DNA of 64,000 bases, from the NCBI GenBank assembly GCA_964036045.1, contig OZ038387.1, forward strand, positions 14,384,420 through 14,448,419, given 5' to 3'. The position numbers were made by a program, and so were the translations under genes. Numbering within the stretch: the first letter of the stretch is position 1; each line of letters starts with the position of its first letter. Under the pieces are notes generated by a model. It ran no database searches, was not told the DNA's origin, and saw nothing but the letters and a program-made list of their open reading frames with translations. Below are positions 53,395 to 64,000 of the stretch, piece by piece. This stretch comes from Eutreptiella sp. 'Long Island Sound 2002'. Taxonomy: Eukaryota > Euglenozoa > Euglenophyceae > Eutreptiales > Eutreptiaceae.

Positions 53395-53612
53395 CATCAG
53401 CACTCGTGTTGACACCCAAACAAAAAACCTGGGGGTACACTCGCGTTGACACTCAAAAAAAAATGGGGGTGCACTCGCGTTGACACTAAAAAAAAAAATG
53501 GGGGTACACTCGCGTTGACACTCCAAAAAAGAATGGGGGTACACTCGCGCTGACACTCAAAAAAAAACTGGGGGTACACTCGCGCTGACACTCGAAAAAA
53601 TTTAAAAACAAT
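53395..53612 (+). repeat. Tandem array of about 36-bp units with A-runs
   Basis: Five to six units of TGGGGGTACACTCGCGTTGA, then CACTC and 7-11 A. GTGTCACGCGAGTGT (53289) and GAGTGTCAGCGTGAGTGTCA (53350) on the left are reverse complements of the unit core, so the region can fold back. All frames translate to short-period peptides and are not genes. Confidence 0.8.
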
Positions 53613-54069
53613 TTTCCTCAGTGTCACATGAGTAACTCGCGTGACACTTGTCAACACTCGCGTGACATTTCTCCCAATGTGCTTTGGGCCATGTTCCGAG
53701 CGTGCAGAGTCCAAGAAGGCCTGGCTGGACTGGGCTGTGCTCAGCAAAGCCAGACTGGGCTGCGCTGGGCCGGTCTGGGCGGGGCCGGTCTGGGCGGGGC
53801 TTACGGGGGGCGGTGCCAGGCACAGTGCGCGCGCGGCGGGACCATTGGGGGTTGTGCTCAGAGTCCACACGCCCAGTCGTTCTGGTGCAGTCACAGTGCA
53901 CTCCAGAGGCCTCCAAGGGACAACATTCTGGGGGAGACCCGGCGCAGTGTGCGCCCGTTGCAGATGCCGCCGCTGCGCAGGGCACGTTTCGCTGCCCCAG
54001 GGGTCCGCCGTGTTGTTGCACCCGCTTCTGCAGGGGATTCAAATGGTTTGTGTTGCGTAGGCGCCATCA

Positions 54070-56466
54070 ATGGCCTATCAGCCACAAGCGACCGCAGTGG
54101 CCAACCCCTACAGGCCCGCCCCCCTGCCCCAATCCGCACGTCTCGGCGCTGCTGCTGCACCAGAAGCCTCCGCGCTTACCCCAACGCCCCAGGACGTCAC
54201 GCCCGCTGCCCCGGCCTCGGGCCGCTCCACGGGCTGGGGCCCGGCTATGCCCAGTTATTGTCCTGCACCCACGGCCGCGCCGTATGCGGAGGGGCAGCAG
54301 ATCCTGCTGGTCGGAGAGGGGAACTTCAGCTTCGCCAAGGCCCTCGCCGCCACGTTGAGTGACTCCAGCGGCATCGTCGCCACTGCTCTGGACCCGCAGG
54401 CGACGGTAGAGGACAAGTACGGCGAGTCTGCCTTGAGCCAGGTCCCGCGCTGGGGTCACTTGCAGCCCCCGTCACCCCCAACCGCCCCCTTAACAGAATG
54501 ACTGCCCTCCGCCCCCCGTCCGGATGCCTGTGTGCCTCCTCTTGCCACGCCCCTGGCCCAGGCTTGCGGTTGAGGGGAGGAGCGGTACCCGCCCCCCTCC
54601 CCCCCCAGTGCCTACCTCACTCACAAGGGACGGCTTCAGTCAGTAGCAGTGAGTGTATGGCCAGGCGGCCGCCAGGACTAGCCCACTGGGGAGCGGGCTC
54701 CGGCACGATTCGCCGGACCCGACCGCATCATCAATCAGCCCTACGGATGGAGAGCGTGTCTGCCTCTCGATGATTGTGCATTGCCACCGATTTCAGATGT
54801 TCCCCCCGGGTCCAACGAATGCCTTGTCCAACGAACACTTCCGCTCGGGCCGTAATTTTTTTGGAACCGCATGAAATAGGGACCGGGTTTGGGTAGCGAA
54901 TTGGTTCGGTACCGAACGGCGTGTCCAACGAAGAGTCCTGCCCGGACCGTATTTTTTGAGGCCTTTATTGTTCGGGGGGGGGGGCGGGTACTGCACATTG
55001 CTTGCGATTGTCGCTTCACTCTGAGGGGCCCCTGAGAACTAATGACTGGAATTGCCCCGAGGCGGGGCATTCAGTCACTACCTCGATTGCGCCCTTGCTC
55101 ACCGCCTGCTGCTCTCATACCTGCGGATGGCGGTCCGCATGGGTGTCCACGCTGCCTGCCCATGCCCAGACGGCGCCCACACTTCCACACCGCTCGGCAG
55201 GTGCGCGCTCTGGTGGACCGCGGAGCACAGGTGCTGTTTGAGGTGGACGCCACGTGCCTCTCACAATACCCCGAGCCACTGCCCGGCCCCTTCGATTTTA
55301 TCATCTTCAATTTCCCGCACACCGGCGAAGCGCAGCACGGCGTGTCCCACGAGCAGGTCAAGCGCTCCATTCAGAGCAATCAGGCCATGCTCAGCGCCTT
55401 CTTCGCCGAGGCGCTACCCCTTCTGAGGCCCAAGGGGCAGGTCCACGTCACCCTCAAGAACTGTTACCCGTACAGCGAGTGGCAGCTCGAGGCCCTGGCC
55501 CGGCAGGCGGGACTCCATCTGCAGGCCATTCTGCCTTTTGAGAAGGCAGACTGGCCGGGCTACAGCCACAAACGCACTGCCGGGGGCCGCAAGAAGGCGA
55601 AGGTGTCCATGACGGGCCCGCTGACGTACTGCTTCGGGAGGGAGGCCCCAGGGCGCCCTGTAGACCGGTCTTTTGTGCAGGGGCCCCAGGAAGAGCATGC
55701 GCCCGAGGCACTTGCGCAGGTGCGAGCTTACAATGCAGTGCATCTGACCGTTGGCACCAGTGCGGTTATGCCAGCACCAGCTGCCAGCACCAGCAATCCC
55801 TATGCTCGGAGGGGGCCACCTGCAATGGTTGGTCTGGATGCCAGTACAGCTGCGGCTGCAGAATCCCCTGCCAAGGTGCGAGCTTACAATGCAGTACATC
55901 TGCAAATTGTGCCCACTGCAGCAGTCCTGCCAGCACCAGCTGCCAGCACCAGCAATCCCTATGCTCGGAGGGGGCCACCTGCAATGGTTGGTCTGGATGC
56001 CAGTACAGCTGTGGCTACAGAATCCGCTGCCAAGGTGCGAGCTTACAATGCAGTACATCTGCAAAACGTGCCCACTGCAGCAGTCCTGCCAGCACCAGCT
56101 GCCAGCACCAGCAATCCCTATGCTCGGAGAGGGCCACCTGCAATGGTTGGTCTGGATGCCAGTACAGCTGTGGCTACAGAATTCCCTGCCAAGGTGCGAG
56201 CTTACAATGCAGTACATCTGCAAAACGTGCCCACTGCAGCAGTCCTGCCTGCACCAGCTGCCAGCACCAGCAATCCCTATGCTCGGAGGGGGCCACCTGC
56301 AATGGTTGGTCTGGATGCCAGTACAGCTGTGGCTACAGAATCCGCTGCCAAGGTGCGAGCTTACAATACAGTACATCTGCAAAACGTGCCCACTGCAGCA
56401 GTCCTGGTGGCACCAGCTGCCAGCATCAACAACCCCTGTGCACGAAAAAGATCAAGACTGCCGTAG
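54070..56466 (+). CDS. BMT5: BMT5-like (DUF2431) 25S rRNA uridine-N3 methyltransferase, two exons, repetitive tail
   Basis: Exons 54070-54441 and 55201-56466 join in phase 0 (CAG|GTCCCG ... GGCAG), giving 545 residues. ATG 54070 is the first after an in-frame TAG. Residues 1-75 are Pro/Ala-rich. Then comes the SAM-binding signature ILLVGEGNFSFAKAL (78-92), continued in exon 2 by VLFEVDATCL and FDFIIFNFPHTG (155-166), the family hallmark, and LRPKGQVHVTLKN. The family methylates a uridine of large-subunit rRNA in the nucleolus. From about residue 298 the protein consists of four 52/53-residue repeats plus a partial one, absent from the family core. I infer the core is functional and the tail is lineage-specific. 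Confidence 0.8.
55720..56430 (+). repeat. Coding minisatellite, units of 156-159 bp
   Basis: Units begin at GTGCGAGCTTAC at 55720, 55876, 56035, 56194 and 56353 (the last is partial). Units are nearly identical at the DNA level. Because 159 is divisible by three, long frames also stay open in a second plus frame (55751-56650) and on the minus strand (55414-56382). These are shadows. Confidence 0.9.
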
Positions 56467-59400
56467 GTGCAAGCGGAGCTTAGGTCGTGCAGGGCCACCA
56501 GCAAAGGCCCCTCTTCTCCGAAAGGGCGTCCGTGAATTGTATCCTGGCCTCTCTGCCCAATACCATGCCCCCCCCTGCCCCTCCCACAGGATAGATTCTG
56601 CCAGCCGTGCCCGAAGAAGAAGCACATGCCCGACAGAACCTCCACCATGAACTGGGCCAGCACACCCGTTGAGGTTCCTTGGCTGGCAGAAATCGGGGAG
56701 CTCACTATGGGGTGCTAAAACATGTACATGTGTGCCTTCGGCGTCGTCATGGGTTTAGTCCGTCAGTTAATCAGTTTTCGATTGCGGATTAGACCAGTGC
56801 GTTACGGGGGGCTGTCGGGCACAAGCAAAACTAAAGTTAACCAATTAACTATAGTTTTGCCTCAGCAGATTCAGTGTCGGGACCGTATATGATATTGGGG
56901 AGGACAGGTCAAGCCGGGTGTGAGTCATAACCCGGTCCGCTGCTATATTTTGCTCAGTCTTTGATGAAGCGGTACGCCAGTAGACCACTTTGCCCGCCCC
57001 ACTGTCGATGCAGCACAACCTAAACAGCAACAGTCGCCGAGGCATTCTGGCTACATCATGCTCAATTCAGGTGCCTATCTCTCATCTGTGCCCCGTTGCT
57101 GACAGCACGTTGCAAGTTTAGACAAGCACAAAACACATCAAAGCACCAGAATTTGGGCAAGGCACCGGACAGCTGATCACCGAGGGGAAGAAGAGTAAGA
57201 GATTTGTGTCATTGAAGTTGTTGATGTCAGTTTGGACTCTGTGTTGGAACAACAGGGCTGAAAATAGCGGCACCAATGTACGTCGCTTTTGTAGATTGCG
57301 TCACAAATCGCTGCAGTTGAGAGGCAGTTTGAGCTTGGGCGGCGGAGTTGGCCGTTGGCCGACAGATTTCCCCTGTGGTTCCTCTTGCTCTGAACGTGCA
57401 TACACAGACATGCAGATGGGATACACCACAAAGGTGTTGCATTGTGCATACACTTAGCAGCACGTACACGACAGATGTTGAAATGATACAATTATTTCAG
57501 TACACCCAACTTTTACGCAAATTTGCCTAGTTTTACAGCCTCAGGCACCATTTTTGTTTGTGTCTGCCCATTGTGGCCCCCCTCCTCGCTGTTTTCAGGC
57601 CGGCATGGGTTGGCTGAAAAATTGCGATTTCGGGGTGACGTCCAACAACCCTGGGGACCCTTGGGCCGTTGTTGGGTGATCATTCGGTGACAATGGGAGT
57701 GCGTATAAAGCCACGGGGAGCCGTGTGGCCCTCACGGTGGTGCTTCTTGGCCCCCCGGCAAGCGCCGTTTTGTGCCGCTTTGCACCGTGGTGGACAAAAC
57801 TTGGTTGAAATATAGCCACCACCGTGCGTCGATTCGGACCCAAGCCCCGTTCCACGTTTTTCTTCTACATGGACCCCCTAACCAATGACGGGGGTCCCGG
57901 ATGCTATCTCCAACTTTTGAAGATCGCCCCTCTCATGGGCCCCCTCCGGCGCAGACATGGCCGTTTTTGGTTGGGTGACAAATCGCGTTTTGAGGATGAT
58001 TTCCGACGACCTGCTGGGGCCCTTACGGGGTGCCTTAAGCGCAGTGCGCGCGCAGTGCAACTATTTGGGCGTCTGGCCGTACTGGAGACCATGCTTTGAG
58101 ATCATAGGGGCATCATTGTTACCCTGTTGCGTAGGTTTTGATGCTTTTTCCACATTGGGGATATAGCATTTTTGGATTTTCACCCAATTTCACCCATTTC
58201 CACCCTTTTTCACACTTTATTTGTATTTGCAAGGGCTATTTGGACCATGTCTTTGTGCAGGATACTACCCATCTCTTTGAATTGTGCTATGCCTGTGATT
58301 CCAAGCCAAGTCGCATTCGAATTCGCCATCAAATTCTCGTCCGGCCGGTCGCATCAACTTACGAGGGTTGGTGTGGCTGGTGAAGCGAAAGACCCGCGAG
58401 AGGGTGAGTAGTTCAACCCCGAATAATCTCGTAGCGGAAATTGCCTCCGCGGGGCTGTCGCCACAACGGTCGTCGTATTATGTCGACAAAGGTTTCAATG
58501 CACATACGAAATGAGGTACCCCCGGCCGCCTCCGCCTCCCCCTCTACATTAGAGGGTGTTGAGGGTGGCAAGCAACACACTGTTCATGGCTTTTCCAGGT
58601 GTGCATGATGTGTGTTATGTGAAGGCAAGGTAGTTTGCAACTTTCTTGAGCTGGGGCAGTTTGGGTCACCTAATTCTAAGGGCGTTTCCAAGGGGCGTGC
58701 CTAGGGGCTCTTCGGGGGGAACATAGTCTAAAAGTAGGGCGCAGTGCACGTGCAGTGCAAGGACTCCCCCTTAGGCCGTTGTTGGGTGATCAATTGGTGT
58801 GCGTATAAGCCCATGGTGAGCCATGTGCGCCGTTTTGGGTCTGTTTGCACTGTAATGGGGTGTGGCGACGGGGCATTCGGTCACTCTTCTCTGTTCGAGG
58901 TGCCTTGCCATAGAATCATAGAAGGCAATAGAATCTTCAATCTTTTTCAGAGAGTTGCACCGAAAGAAGCCCATGGTGCCTGAAAAAAGAGCTGGCTAGA
59001 GCAACACTGACACCGGCCCAGAGACTACAAAAGATGAAGTGTACAGATGCACTGCCACAAATACGCCTTGGAATGAGCGCTGTGCCCACGACCCCCCTTC
59101 AGCACGTAACGACCCTTTGTCTCTGCTGTACGCATGGACGTGATCCAAACGGCATGCCCCACATGTCCTACAGATCTACAACCCCCCGGCCGATGCGCTA
59201 AGGCAGGCAAAGTGTGATCAAGTGAAACCCCCCTGGTCGATGTGCTAAGATAGGCAAAGTGAGGTACACATTATATGGTATGCACTAGTGGACAAACTAT
59301 TTCTGCATCTGCCAGTGCATGTGTGACTTCAAACCGGAGCAGATCATTGTCCTGATGCAACAGATTGGGCAAACCACTGTTGAGGTGGACAATAAGCTGG

Positions 59401-59818
59401 CTCCTCTACGCTGCGCGTTTTGCATTCTCCAGTCTGCCATGGTGGGAGGCGAGGCAGACCTTATATGCGAAATGGAGCCACAGCCAGTAGCCGATGTGGA
59501 AGGCCGATGAAGGCCGAGGCAAAGCTGGTTGTGTCCAGAAACGGAGACTGTGCAACAAGCAGAAGATTGACAAATGTGTTGCTGAAAGGTGATATTCTGA
59601 GCAGGGTAGTTCCCAGTGAAGTTTTTTTCACCAACTCTGCTGTATGTCAGAACATATCAGCACTGCAGGGTGTGCTGGAGTTGTAGGTGCGCGAGAGATC
59701 AGCGTAGTCATCCCTTCACGTTGCCTTGGGGTTGCGTTGGGTGACCCCCTGCCAAATGCTATCATCATGCATACCTGCTGTCGCAGGTCAGAGATGCTCG
59801 CCAGGGGTACTGTGCCCA
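56467..59818. other. Intergenic stretch without a supported gene
   Basis: It contains the dispersed repeat at 57596-57765 (relative of 14830-15002), a paired 11-mer at 58037-58058 and the 127-bp repeat at 58632-58758. A palindromic patch (AACTAAAGTTAACCAATTAACTATAGTT-like) lies near 56830-56860. ORFs are below 100 codons. The one at 59319-59510 has Cys pairs but no recognised family. Confidence 0.45.
58632..58758 (+). repeat. 127-bp dispersed repeat ending in a paired 11-mer (twin of 50893-51019)
   Basis: Same length and well-conserved flank as the twin. The terminal pair here is GGGCGCAGTGC and ACGTGCAGTGC. Confidence 0.8.
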
Positions 59819-59864
59819 GGGCGGTCCTTAAGGAACCAGATTTTTTTTTGGTTAAGGACCGCCC
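59819..59864. repeat. Perfect 13-bp hairpin with T-rich loop
   Basis: GGGCGGTCCTTAA (59819-59831) and TTAAGGACCGCCC (59852-59864) are exact complements around a 20-base loop. A third arm, TTAAGGACCGCCC, lies at 60221-60233, closing the array between them. Confidence 0.85.
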
Positions 59865-59865
59865 C

Positions 59866-60150
59866 AAGGGACCACCAACCGCCCACTTCCAACTCCCACC
59901 AACCGCCAACCGCCACCAACCGCCAACCACCAACCGCCACCAACCGCCGCCAACCGCCAGCGGCGACCAACCACCAACCACCAACCACTACCAACCGCCA
60001 CCAACCACCAACCACCAACCACCAACCACCAACCACCAACCACCAACCGCCGCCAACCGCCGCCAACCGCCACCAAGCGCCACCAACCGCCCGTTGCCAA
60101 CTGCCAACCAAAATTCGCCGCCAACCGCCCACCGCCAACCGCCACCAACC
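59866..60150 (+). repeat. CCAACCGCCA/CCAACCACCA array
   Basis: About 285 bp of 7- to 10-bp quasi-repeats. The 376-codon open frame that runs through it encodes Pro/Thr/Asn/His repeats and is not taken as coding. Confidence 0.9.
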
Positions 60151-60504
60151 ATGGTTGGACACATAGAGTGCCCGCGGGCTTTTTTGGGAAAACTGTGTCA
60201 CGGAACACTTTTTTTTCCCGTTAAGGACCGCCCTGACTGTGGCTGCCGGAGCGCTGTGTACACACAGCTCTGTGCCCTGATTGCTTGCAATGCCACACCG
60301 TCTTCTGCCTGCGACTCCATGAAGCCCTCATTCCTGAAGTCCTGCAATGTGTCCCCAGGCGTCTCACGTTCAGGGGCTGTGGGGCCCGGTGGGGGGCACA
60401 GCAGGGCCCTACGCTTGTCTCTCACTCTTCGAAGGCTTGTTGCTGTTGTTTGTCTTGCGCGCGGCGGGGCTTCCCCCGGCCCAGCCCGTTCCGGTGGTGC
60501 TGCC

Positions 60505-62110
60505 ATGTCCCTGAGCATCGATGCGACGCACTCCGGCGGCGCCGCAAGCCACAGGCCGCGGCGAAGGGATTTCACTGGCATCATTCAGCCCGTGGAGCGG
60601 CTGCTTGCGTGGGAGAGGCAGGGCCGCGACGCCTGCCGACGCCTGCAGAGGCTAGTGAACTATGAGAAGCTGCACGGGCACTCGAAGCTCAACGACGTTT
60701 TTGAGGCGTATGACGCAGACAAGAGCGGGAGCCTCACCCCAAAAGAGTGGAACAAAGCCATGGAGGTCTGCTGAACCCCCCCCCCCCCGGGGGTGAAGGC
60801 ATTGGGCCCGTGAGGGACTATGGGATGCCCCGGGGGTTCAGGGACAGGGGGGGGGGGGTTGGCTGTTACAAAAGGAAAGCCCGGGACCGCCGCCCGCGGT
60901 TTGGTCGCCAATGCGCAGAGGACGATGTCAGAGGCCGCAAGATCCAAAATGGTTCACGGCGGCGTTTGTGAACAGCGGCGAGGGGGGGGGGGGGGCACAG
61001 CCCGCTTCGTGTACACAGCCTCACCCGGGATGGCGACGAACGACTGCTCGTTTTCCTTCTGTGCGGCAGGACCCTGGGCCTCAGCCCTTCTGGGGTGCTG
61101 TTGGGTCTCACACATCAGTGCACTGGCGCTGCAGCCCCACATATCTCTCGGGGACCCGTGCTTTGTTGTGCCCGCTGAGTGTCTTGTACGGGGGTATATT
61201 TGGAAGCCTTAGAACACCCCCCGTCTGCGTGCTGAACTGCCGGAATGATTGAGAATTCTGTCCTTTTTGGACGGTGCATCGTTCGCCAACAGCTGTGACG
61301 TCACTCACTGGGATTTTCGTTTGTCGCAAGGCGTTGTGGGCTGAGTTTGTTGGTTCCCTTCCGACCTCCTATTCTGAGGTCGAGTATCTCAACTCCTCCG
61401 GAGGCTATGTCCATATGCTCCGACGAAAGTGAGCCTTCGGTGTCATCCAGTGTCCCCCAGCCTCAGAGCTCTCTCTCAAGGTCCCCCGTGGCAGGATTCA
61501 GGCCATCGAAGGCGGTAGATCCTCAACCAACTGAGTTTGGTGCCCAACCCACGACGATTGCCTCATGACGGACTGCACTTTCTCACCGCTGGCGCTCTCC
61601 TGAGGTCCGAGCCTTTTGGAGGCCGGCCTTGGGTGCGTGGGTGGAGGGGGGCACCAGGGACAGCCCTGCATAGCCCCGGACGAAGCAAGTGGACGACGAC
61701 AAACGCCCCCCACCCCTTTTACCACGACCTCGCCCCAGCCCCCCCCCCCCCCCCCCGCAGCACAGGGCCCATTGTTTGCCCCGAACAAACAGGACCTCGG
61801 TGTGACCAGCGACGTGACCATTATGTCGGCCCTGTTCAACAACTTCGACGCCGACGGCGACGGGCACATCTCATACACCGAGTTCGTGAAGGGCTTCCGC
61901 GTGGACGACGAAAAGGAGCTCCCGCGGCTCGGCATCAAGCTGCGAGCCGAGTTTGCCCGGCACCCGGACGCAGTGTTCTTCCACCGCGTGTTCGGTGAGT
62001 TGGACGTGGACGCCAGCGGCCTCATCACGAGTGACGAGTTCCTGATGACCATGGACACGCTGGGCATCCGGAACCTGGACCACGCAGATGCCATTGCAAT
62101 CTTTCAGCAG
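60505..62110 (+). CDS. EF-hand calcium-binding protein, partial multi-exon model
   Basis: The first exon (60505-60765) starts at ATG and encodes 87 residues ending in an EF loop DADKSGSLTPKE (70-81), with a phase-0 donor GAG|GTCTGC. A later exon (61761-62110) after a C-rich tract and GCAG encodes two more loops, DADGDGHISYTE and DVDASGLITSDE, and ends in phase 0 at CAG|GTGGAC. This later exon needs a phase-1 partner, so at least one intermediate exon is missing. A short candidate after GCGGCAG near 61069 would supply an LGLSPSGVLL helix. A Ca2+ sensor or scaffold role is expected from the family. The 3' end is unknown, and the J-domain exon at 63.4 kb could belong to it. Confidence 0.65.
61135..61290 (+). 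repeat. Dispersed repeat related to the insertion at 19526
   Basis: It shares ATATCTCTCGG, GGGTATATT-x-GGAA, AGAACACCC-like and TGAGAATT-x-TGTCC words in the same order as 19530-19745. Confidence 0.45.
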
Positions 62111-63382
62111 GTGGACCCACAGCCCTCCCCTCGCCCGCCCCCCCCCCCCCTGCACGCCCGTGCTTGAAAACCTTCATCGAGCGCCCCCCCCCCCCCCCCA
62201 ATCGGCACTGAGGGGCCGTGCCAAAGATCCGCAGTTCCCACCCCAGAGCCTTGTTGGAGGCTGCAGTTTGGGGTGTGTTCAGATTTAGCCCCAGACCAAC
62301 CACTGCAGAGGCCTGTGGGACGGATTGCGGCAAAGATAGCGCCGGATTCCAAAAGTCGCTGAAACAGCATCCACGAAACCCTCAGGCAGGCCCGCGCTTG
62401 AAGGGGGCAGGGGGACCCCCCCCCCATCAACAGTGACTGTCACTTCCGCTCGAACCGCATCCTTCCAACACCAACCGCGGCTCCAACGGTTTTGTAAACC
62501 GCCACCTCGTGCTCCCCCCGAAACCGGTTTTCCAACCGCGGCCAACCGGTTTCACAAGCGTTTGCTGCACTGCCCTGTGGTTTCGCTTTCCTTTGGGCGC
62601 AGGGCTGTCCAGAGCATGCACCTGGGTCTTGACAAGGGGGAGGGGGTAGGGGGGCTTGGGCATGTGCAGTCGAGAGGACCCCGGTATGCCTCTCAGGGAG
62701 AGGCCAAGGGGCAGACATTGCGCCTGTGGACCTCTCGACCCCAGATCCCCTGAACCAACGGGTGCCTGGGGCGTGGGGGAGTGCCTTGCAGTACAATAGT
62801 CCACGGAGCGGACGCGGTAAGCGTGAGGTTCAGGCCTCTCCTCTTTGGAGTGTTGGAGCAGTTTGGCTGATGTATCGAGCATTGACCCCGACGCATCTGC
62901 GGACTGAGACCTGCGGATGTTTCGGGGCACGATTCCTATTTCTGAGGACCACACACAACCCCCTGGCGCACGATCTGGCGTGTTTTCAAGCATCGGTGAC
63001 ACACCTCGGGTGCGGGCTCTCGACCGTGGGGTGTTGAGGTGCGTTCGGAGGGTGTGGTTGTACTCCTGGTTGAGTAGAACCCCCGATTCTTGGGATTCGA
63101 ACCGGTCATGCATTTGGTTCATTTTCATGGACGAATGAATGTCGTTCCTTCGTTTTACCACCCCCTTGGCCATCACTTCCCACGGACAGCTCAGAGCCCC
63201 TGGTCCTGCAAACTGACGCGCCGCAGAATTTCAGCCGCATAACATTCCAGGAAGGCCAACAGGCGTGACAGCGCCAGGCTGCACTGGATTGTGCATCCTA
63301 TGGAGTGGCCTGAGCGGCATGGCACCTGCTCCGCAACGCACTCACACTGCGGAGTACGTGCTGTAGCGTTCTGCTTGTGCAC
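62111..63382. other. Intron or intergenic stretch before the J-domain exon
   Basis: C-rich at its start. No supported exon. The segment 63190-63262 has an acceptor-like start and an open frame (TDAPQNFSRITFQEGQQ) but no phase-compatible partner was established. Confidence 0.3.
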
Positions 63383-64000
63383 ATGATTCCACCGCCCTGC
63401 CCCTCCCCCCCCCTACACAAAAAGTGGGTGTTGCGGTTACATCCGGACAAGAACATGAACAACATTGCCAAAGCCACCCACCTGTTCAAAAGGTTGACCT
63501 CCGGCTACGAGGGATGGAAAAGTGCGCCCGGGGTGACACCGCCAAGGCCGGCGGAGGAACCACCCAACTACCAGTTCAACCCCACATACTTTCGATCCAA
63601 TTTGTGCAACAGCACAAGTTCGGCGGGGCAAACAGCCCCGGAGGAAGCGCCACCAAGTGCCAAAAACCCAGAAACGGAGGGCGATGGAGAGGGTTTTTGG
63701 TCTTTCTTGTGGGGAAGCAAAAGGCCCGGTCGTTCCGAACATGCGAGTGGAATGGGGGCTAGCCACGGTGAGGGTACACCGAAGGGCGCACCGCCACCGG
63801 GGTCGGGAACGCAACGGACCCGCCGCCTCTTGTTCCATGAGAAGTTCCGGTGGCACACGCACCACGTCCGCGCCATCCAAGCGGACCGGATCCTCGCTGA
63901 GAAAAGGAGGAGAGGGTGGTTCTCCGACTACCCCGAGGCAGGAAGCAACATGTACTTATTGGCACCAGACCAGGTGTACAAAGTGCGAGTGCTAGCCTCA
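63383..64000 (+). CDS. J-domain (DnaJ-like) protein, truncated by the window end
   Basis: The frame is open from ATG 63383, or from an exon start after ACACAAAAAG at 63424, to the last base without a stop: about 205 codons. It reads WVLRLHPDKNMNNIAKATHL and then FKRLTSGYEGWK, which matches helix II end, HPD loop and helix III of J domains. Helix I and most of helix II must be in an upstream exon. A Pro/Gly/Ser linker follows, then a basic block (RTRRLLFHEKFRWHTHHVRA) and a C-terminal part running off the window. J domains stimulate Hsp70 ATPase through HPD. The client or compartment cannot be told. Confidence 0.6.
   Translation, partial: MIPPPCPSPPLHKKWVLRLHPDKNMNNIAKATHLFKRLTSGYEGWKSAPGVTPPRPAEEPPNYQFNPTYFRSNLCNSTSSAGQTAPEEAPPSAKNPETEGDGEGFWSFLWGSKRPGRSEHASGMGASHGEGTPKGAPPPGSGTQRTRRLLFHEKFRWHTHHVRAIQADRILAEKRRRGWFSDYPEAGSNMYLLAPDQVYKVRVLAS

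Noticed and set aside
55751-56650. 299-codon ORF in a second frame over the BMT5 tail
   Set aside because: It stays open only because the repeat unit is a multiple of three. It does not join the methyltransferase core.
59644-60774. 376-codon ORF joining the CCAACCGCCA array to the EF-hand exon
   Set aside because: Its N-terminal 280 codons translate a simple repeat and a hairpin. The ATG at 60505 gives a normal EF-hand start.

Overview
The window is nuclear DNA from a eukaryote. Coding regions are GC-rich and interrupted by GT-AG introns, and many introns join in compatible phase. There are (AC)n microsatellites, homopolymer C/G runs, a 4.1-kb minisatellite and several degenerate retroelements. 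A REJ/GPS polycystin-like receptor with an F-type lectin head, a formylglycine-generating-enzyme-like gene and a BMT5-like rRNA methyltransferase suggest a single-celled alga or other free-living protist. I cannot name the lineage. There is no operon structure and no CRISPR array, and I recognised no rRNA or tRNA gene.

Layout. 1-6.8 kb is a nest of truncated non-LTR retrotransposons and their zinc-finger ORFs, rich in poly-C/poly-G. 6.8-9.7 kb has no convincing gene. 9.7-13.85 kb is a 20-bp minisatellite with higher-order structure. 14.4-23.6 kb holds a gene of about nine exons: a Trp-rich helical region, a coiled coil, an F-box-like segment and a hydrophobic tail. 24.4-25.05 kb is an AT-rich island bordered by fold-back repeats. 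25.8-28 kb carries an FGE/SUMF1-like gene. 32.68-45.68 kb is one large gene, assembled here from four exons joined in phase (about 2,704 residues): lectin-like head, mucin-like stalk, GPS site, five predicted membrane segments, and a pectin-lyase-like beta-helix inside the loop between TM3 and TM4. Its 3.6-kb second intron contains retroelement insertions. 48.1-53.8 kb is mobile-element debris (zinc-finger ORF, reverse transcriptase, PIF/Harbinger-like transposase, short arrays). 54.07-56.47 kb is the BMT5-like gene with a repetitive tail. 59.8-60.2 kb is a fold-back plus a CCAACCGCCA array. 60.5-62.1 kb encodes an EF-hand protein, and the window ends inside a J-domain (DnaJ-like) coding region.

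The strongest candidates for undescribed biology are: (1) the polycystin-like receptor with an internal beta-helix and no visible channel pore; (2) a retroelement-borne family of tandem C-x2-H / C-x2-C / CC-x2-GHH zinc fingers ending in a GHGRA tail, with near-identical 3' ends and (AC)n borders; (3) a dispersed site made of two adjacent 11-mers that differ between copies largely in step while the flanks stay conserved.
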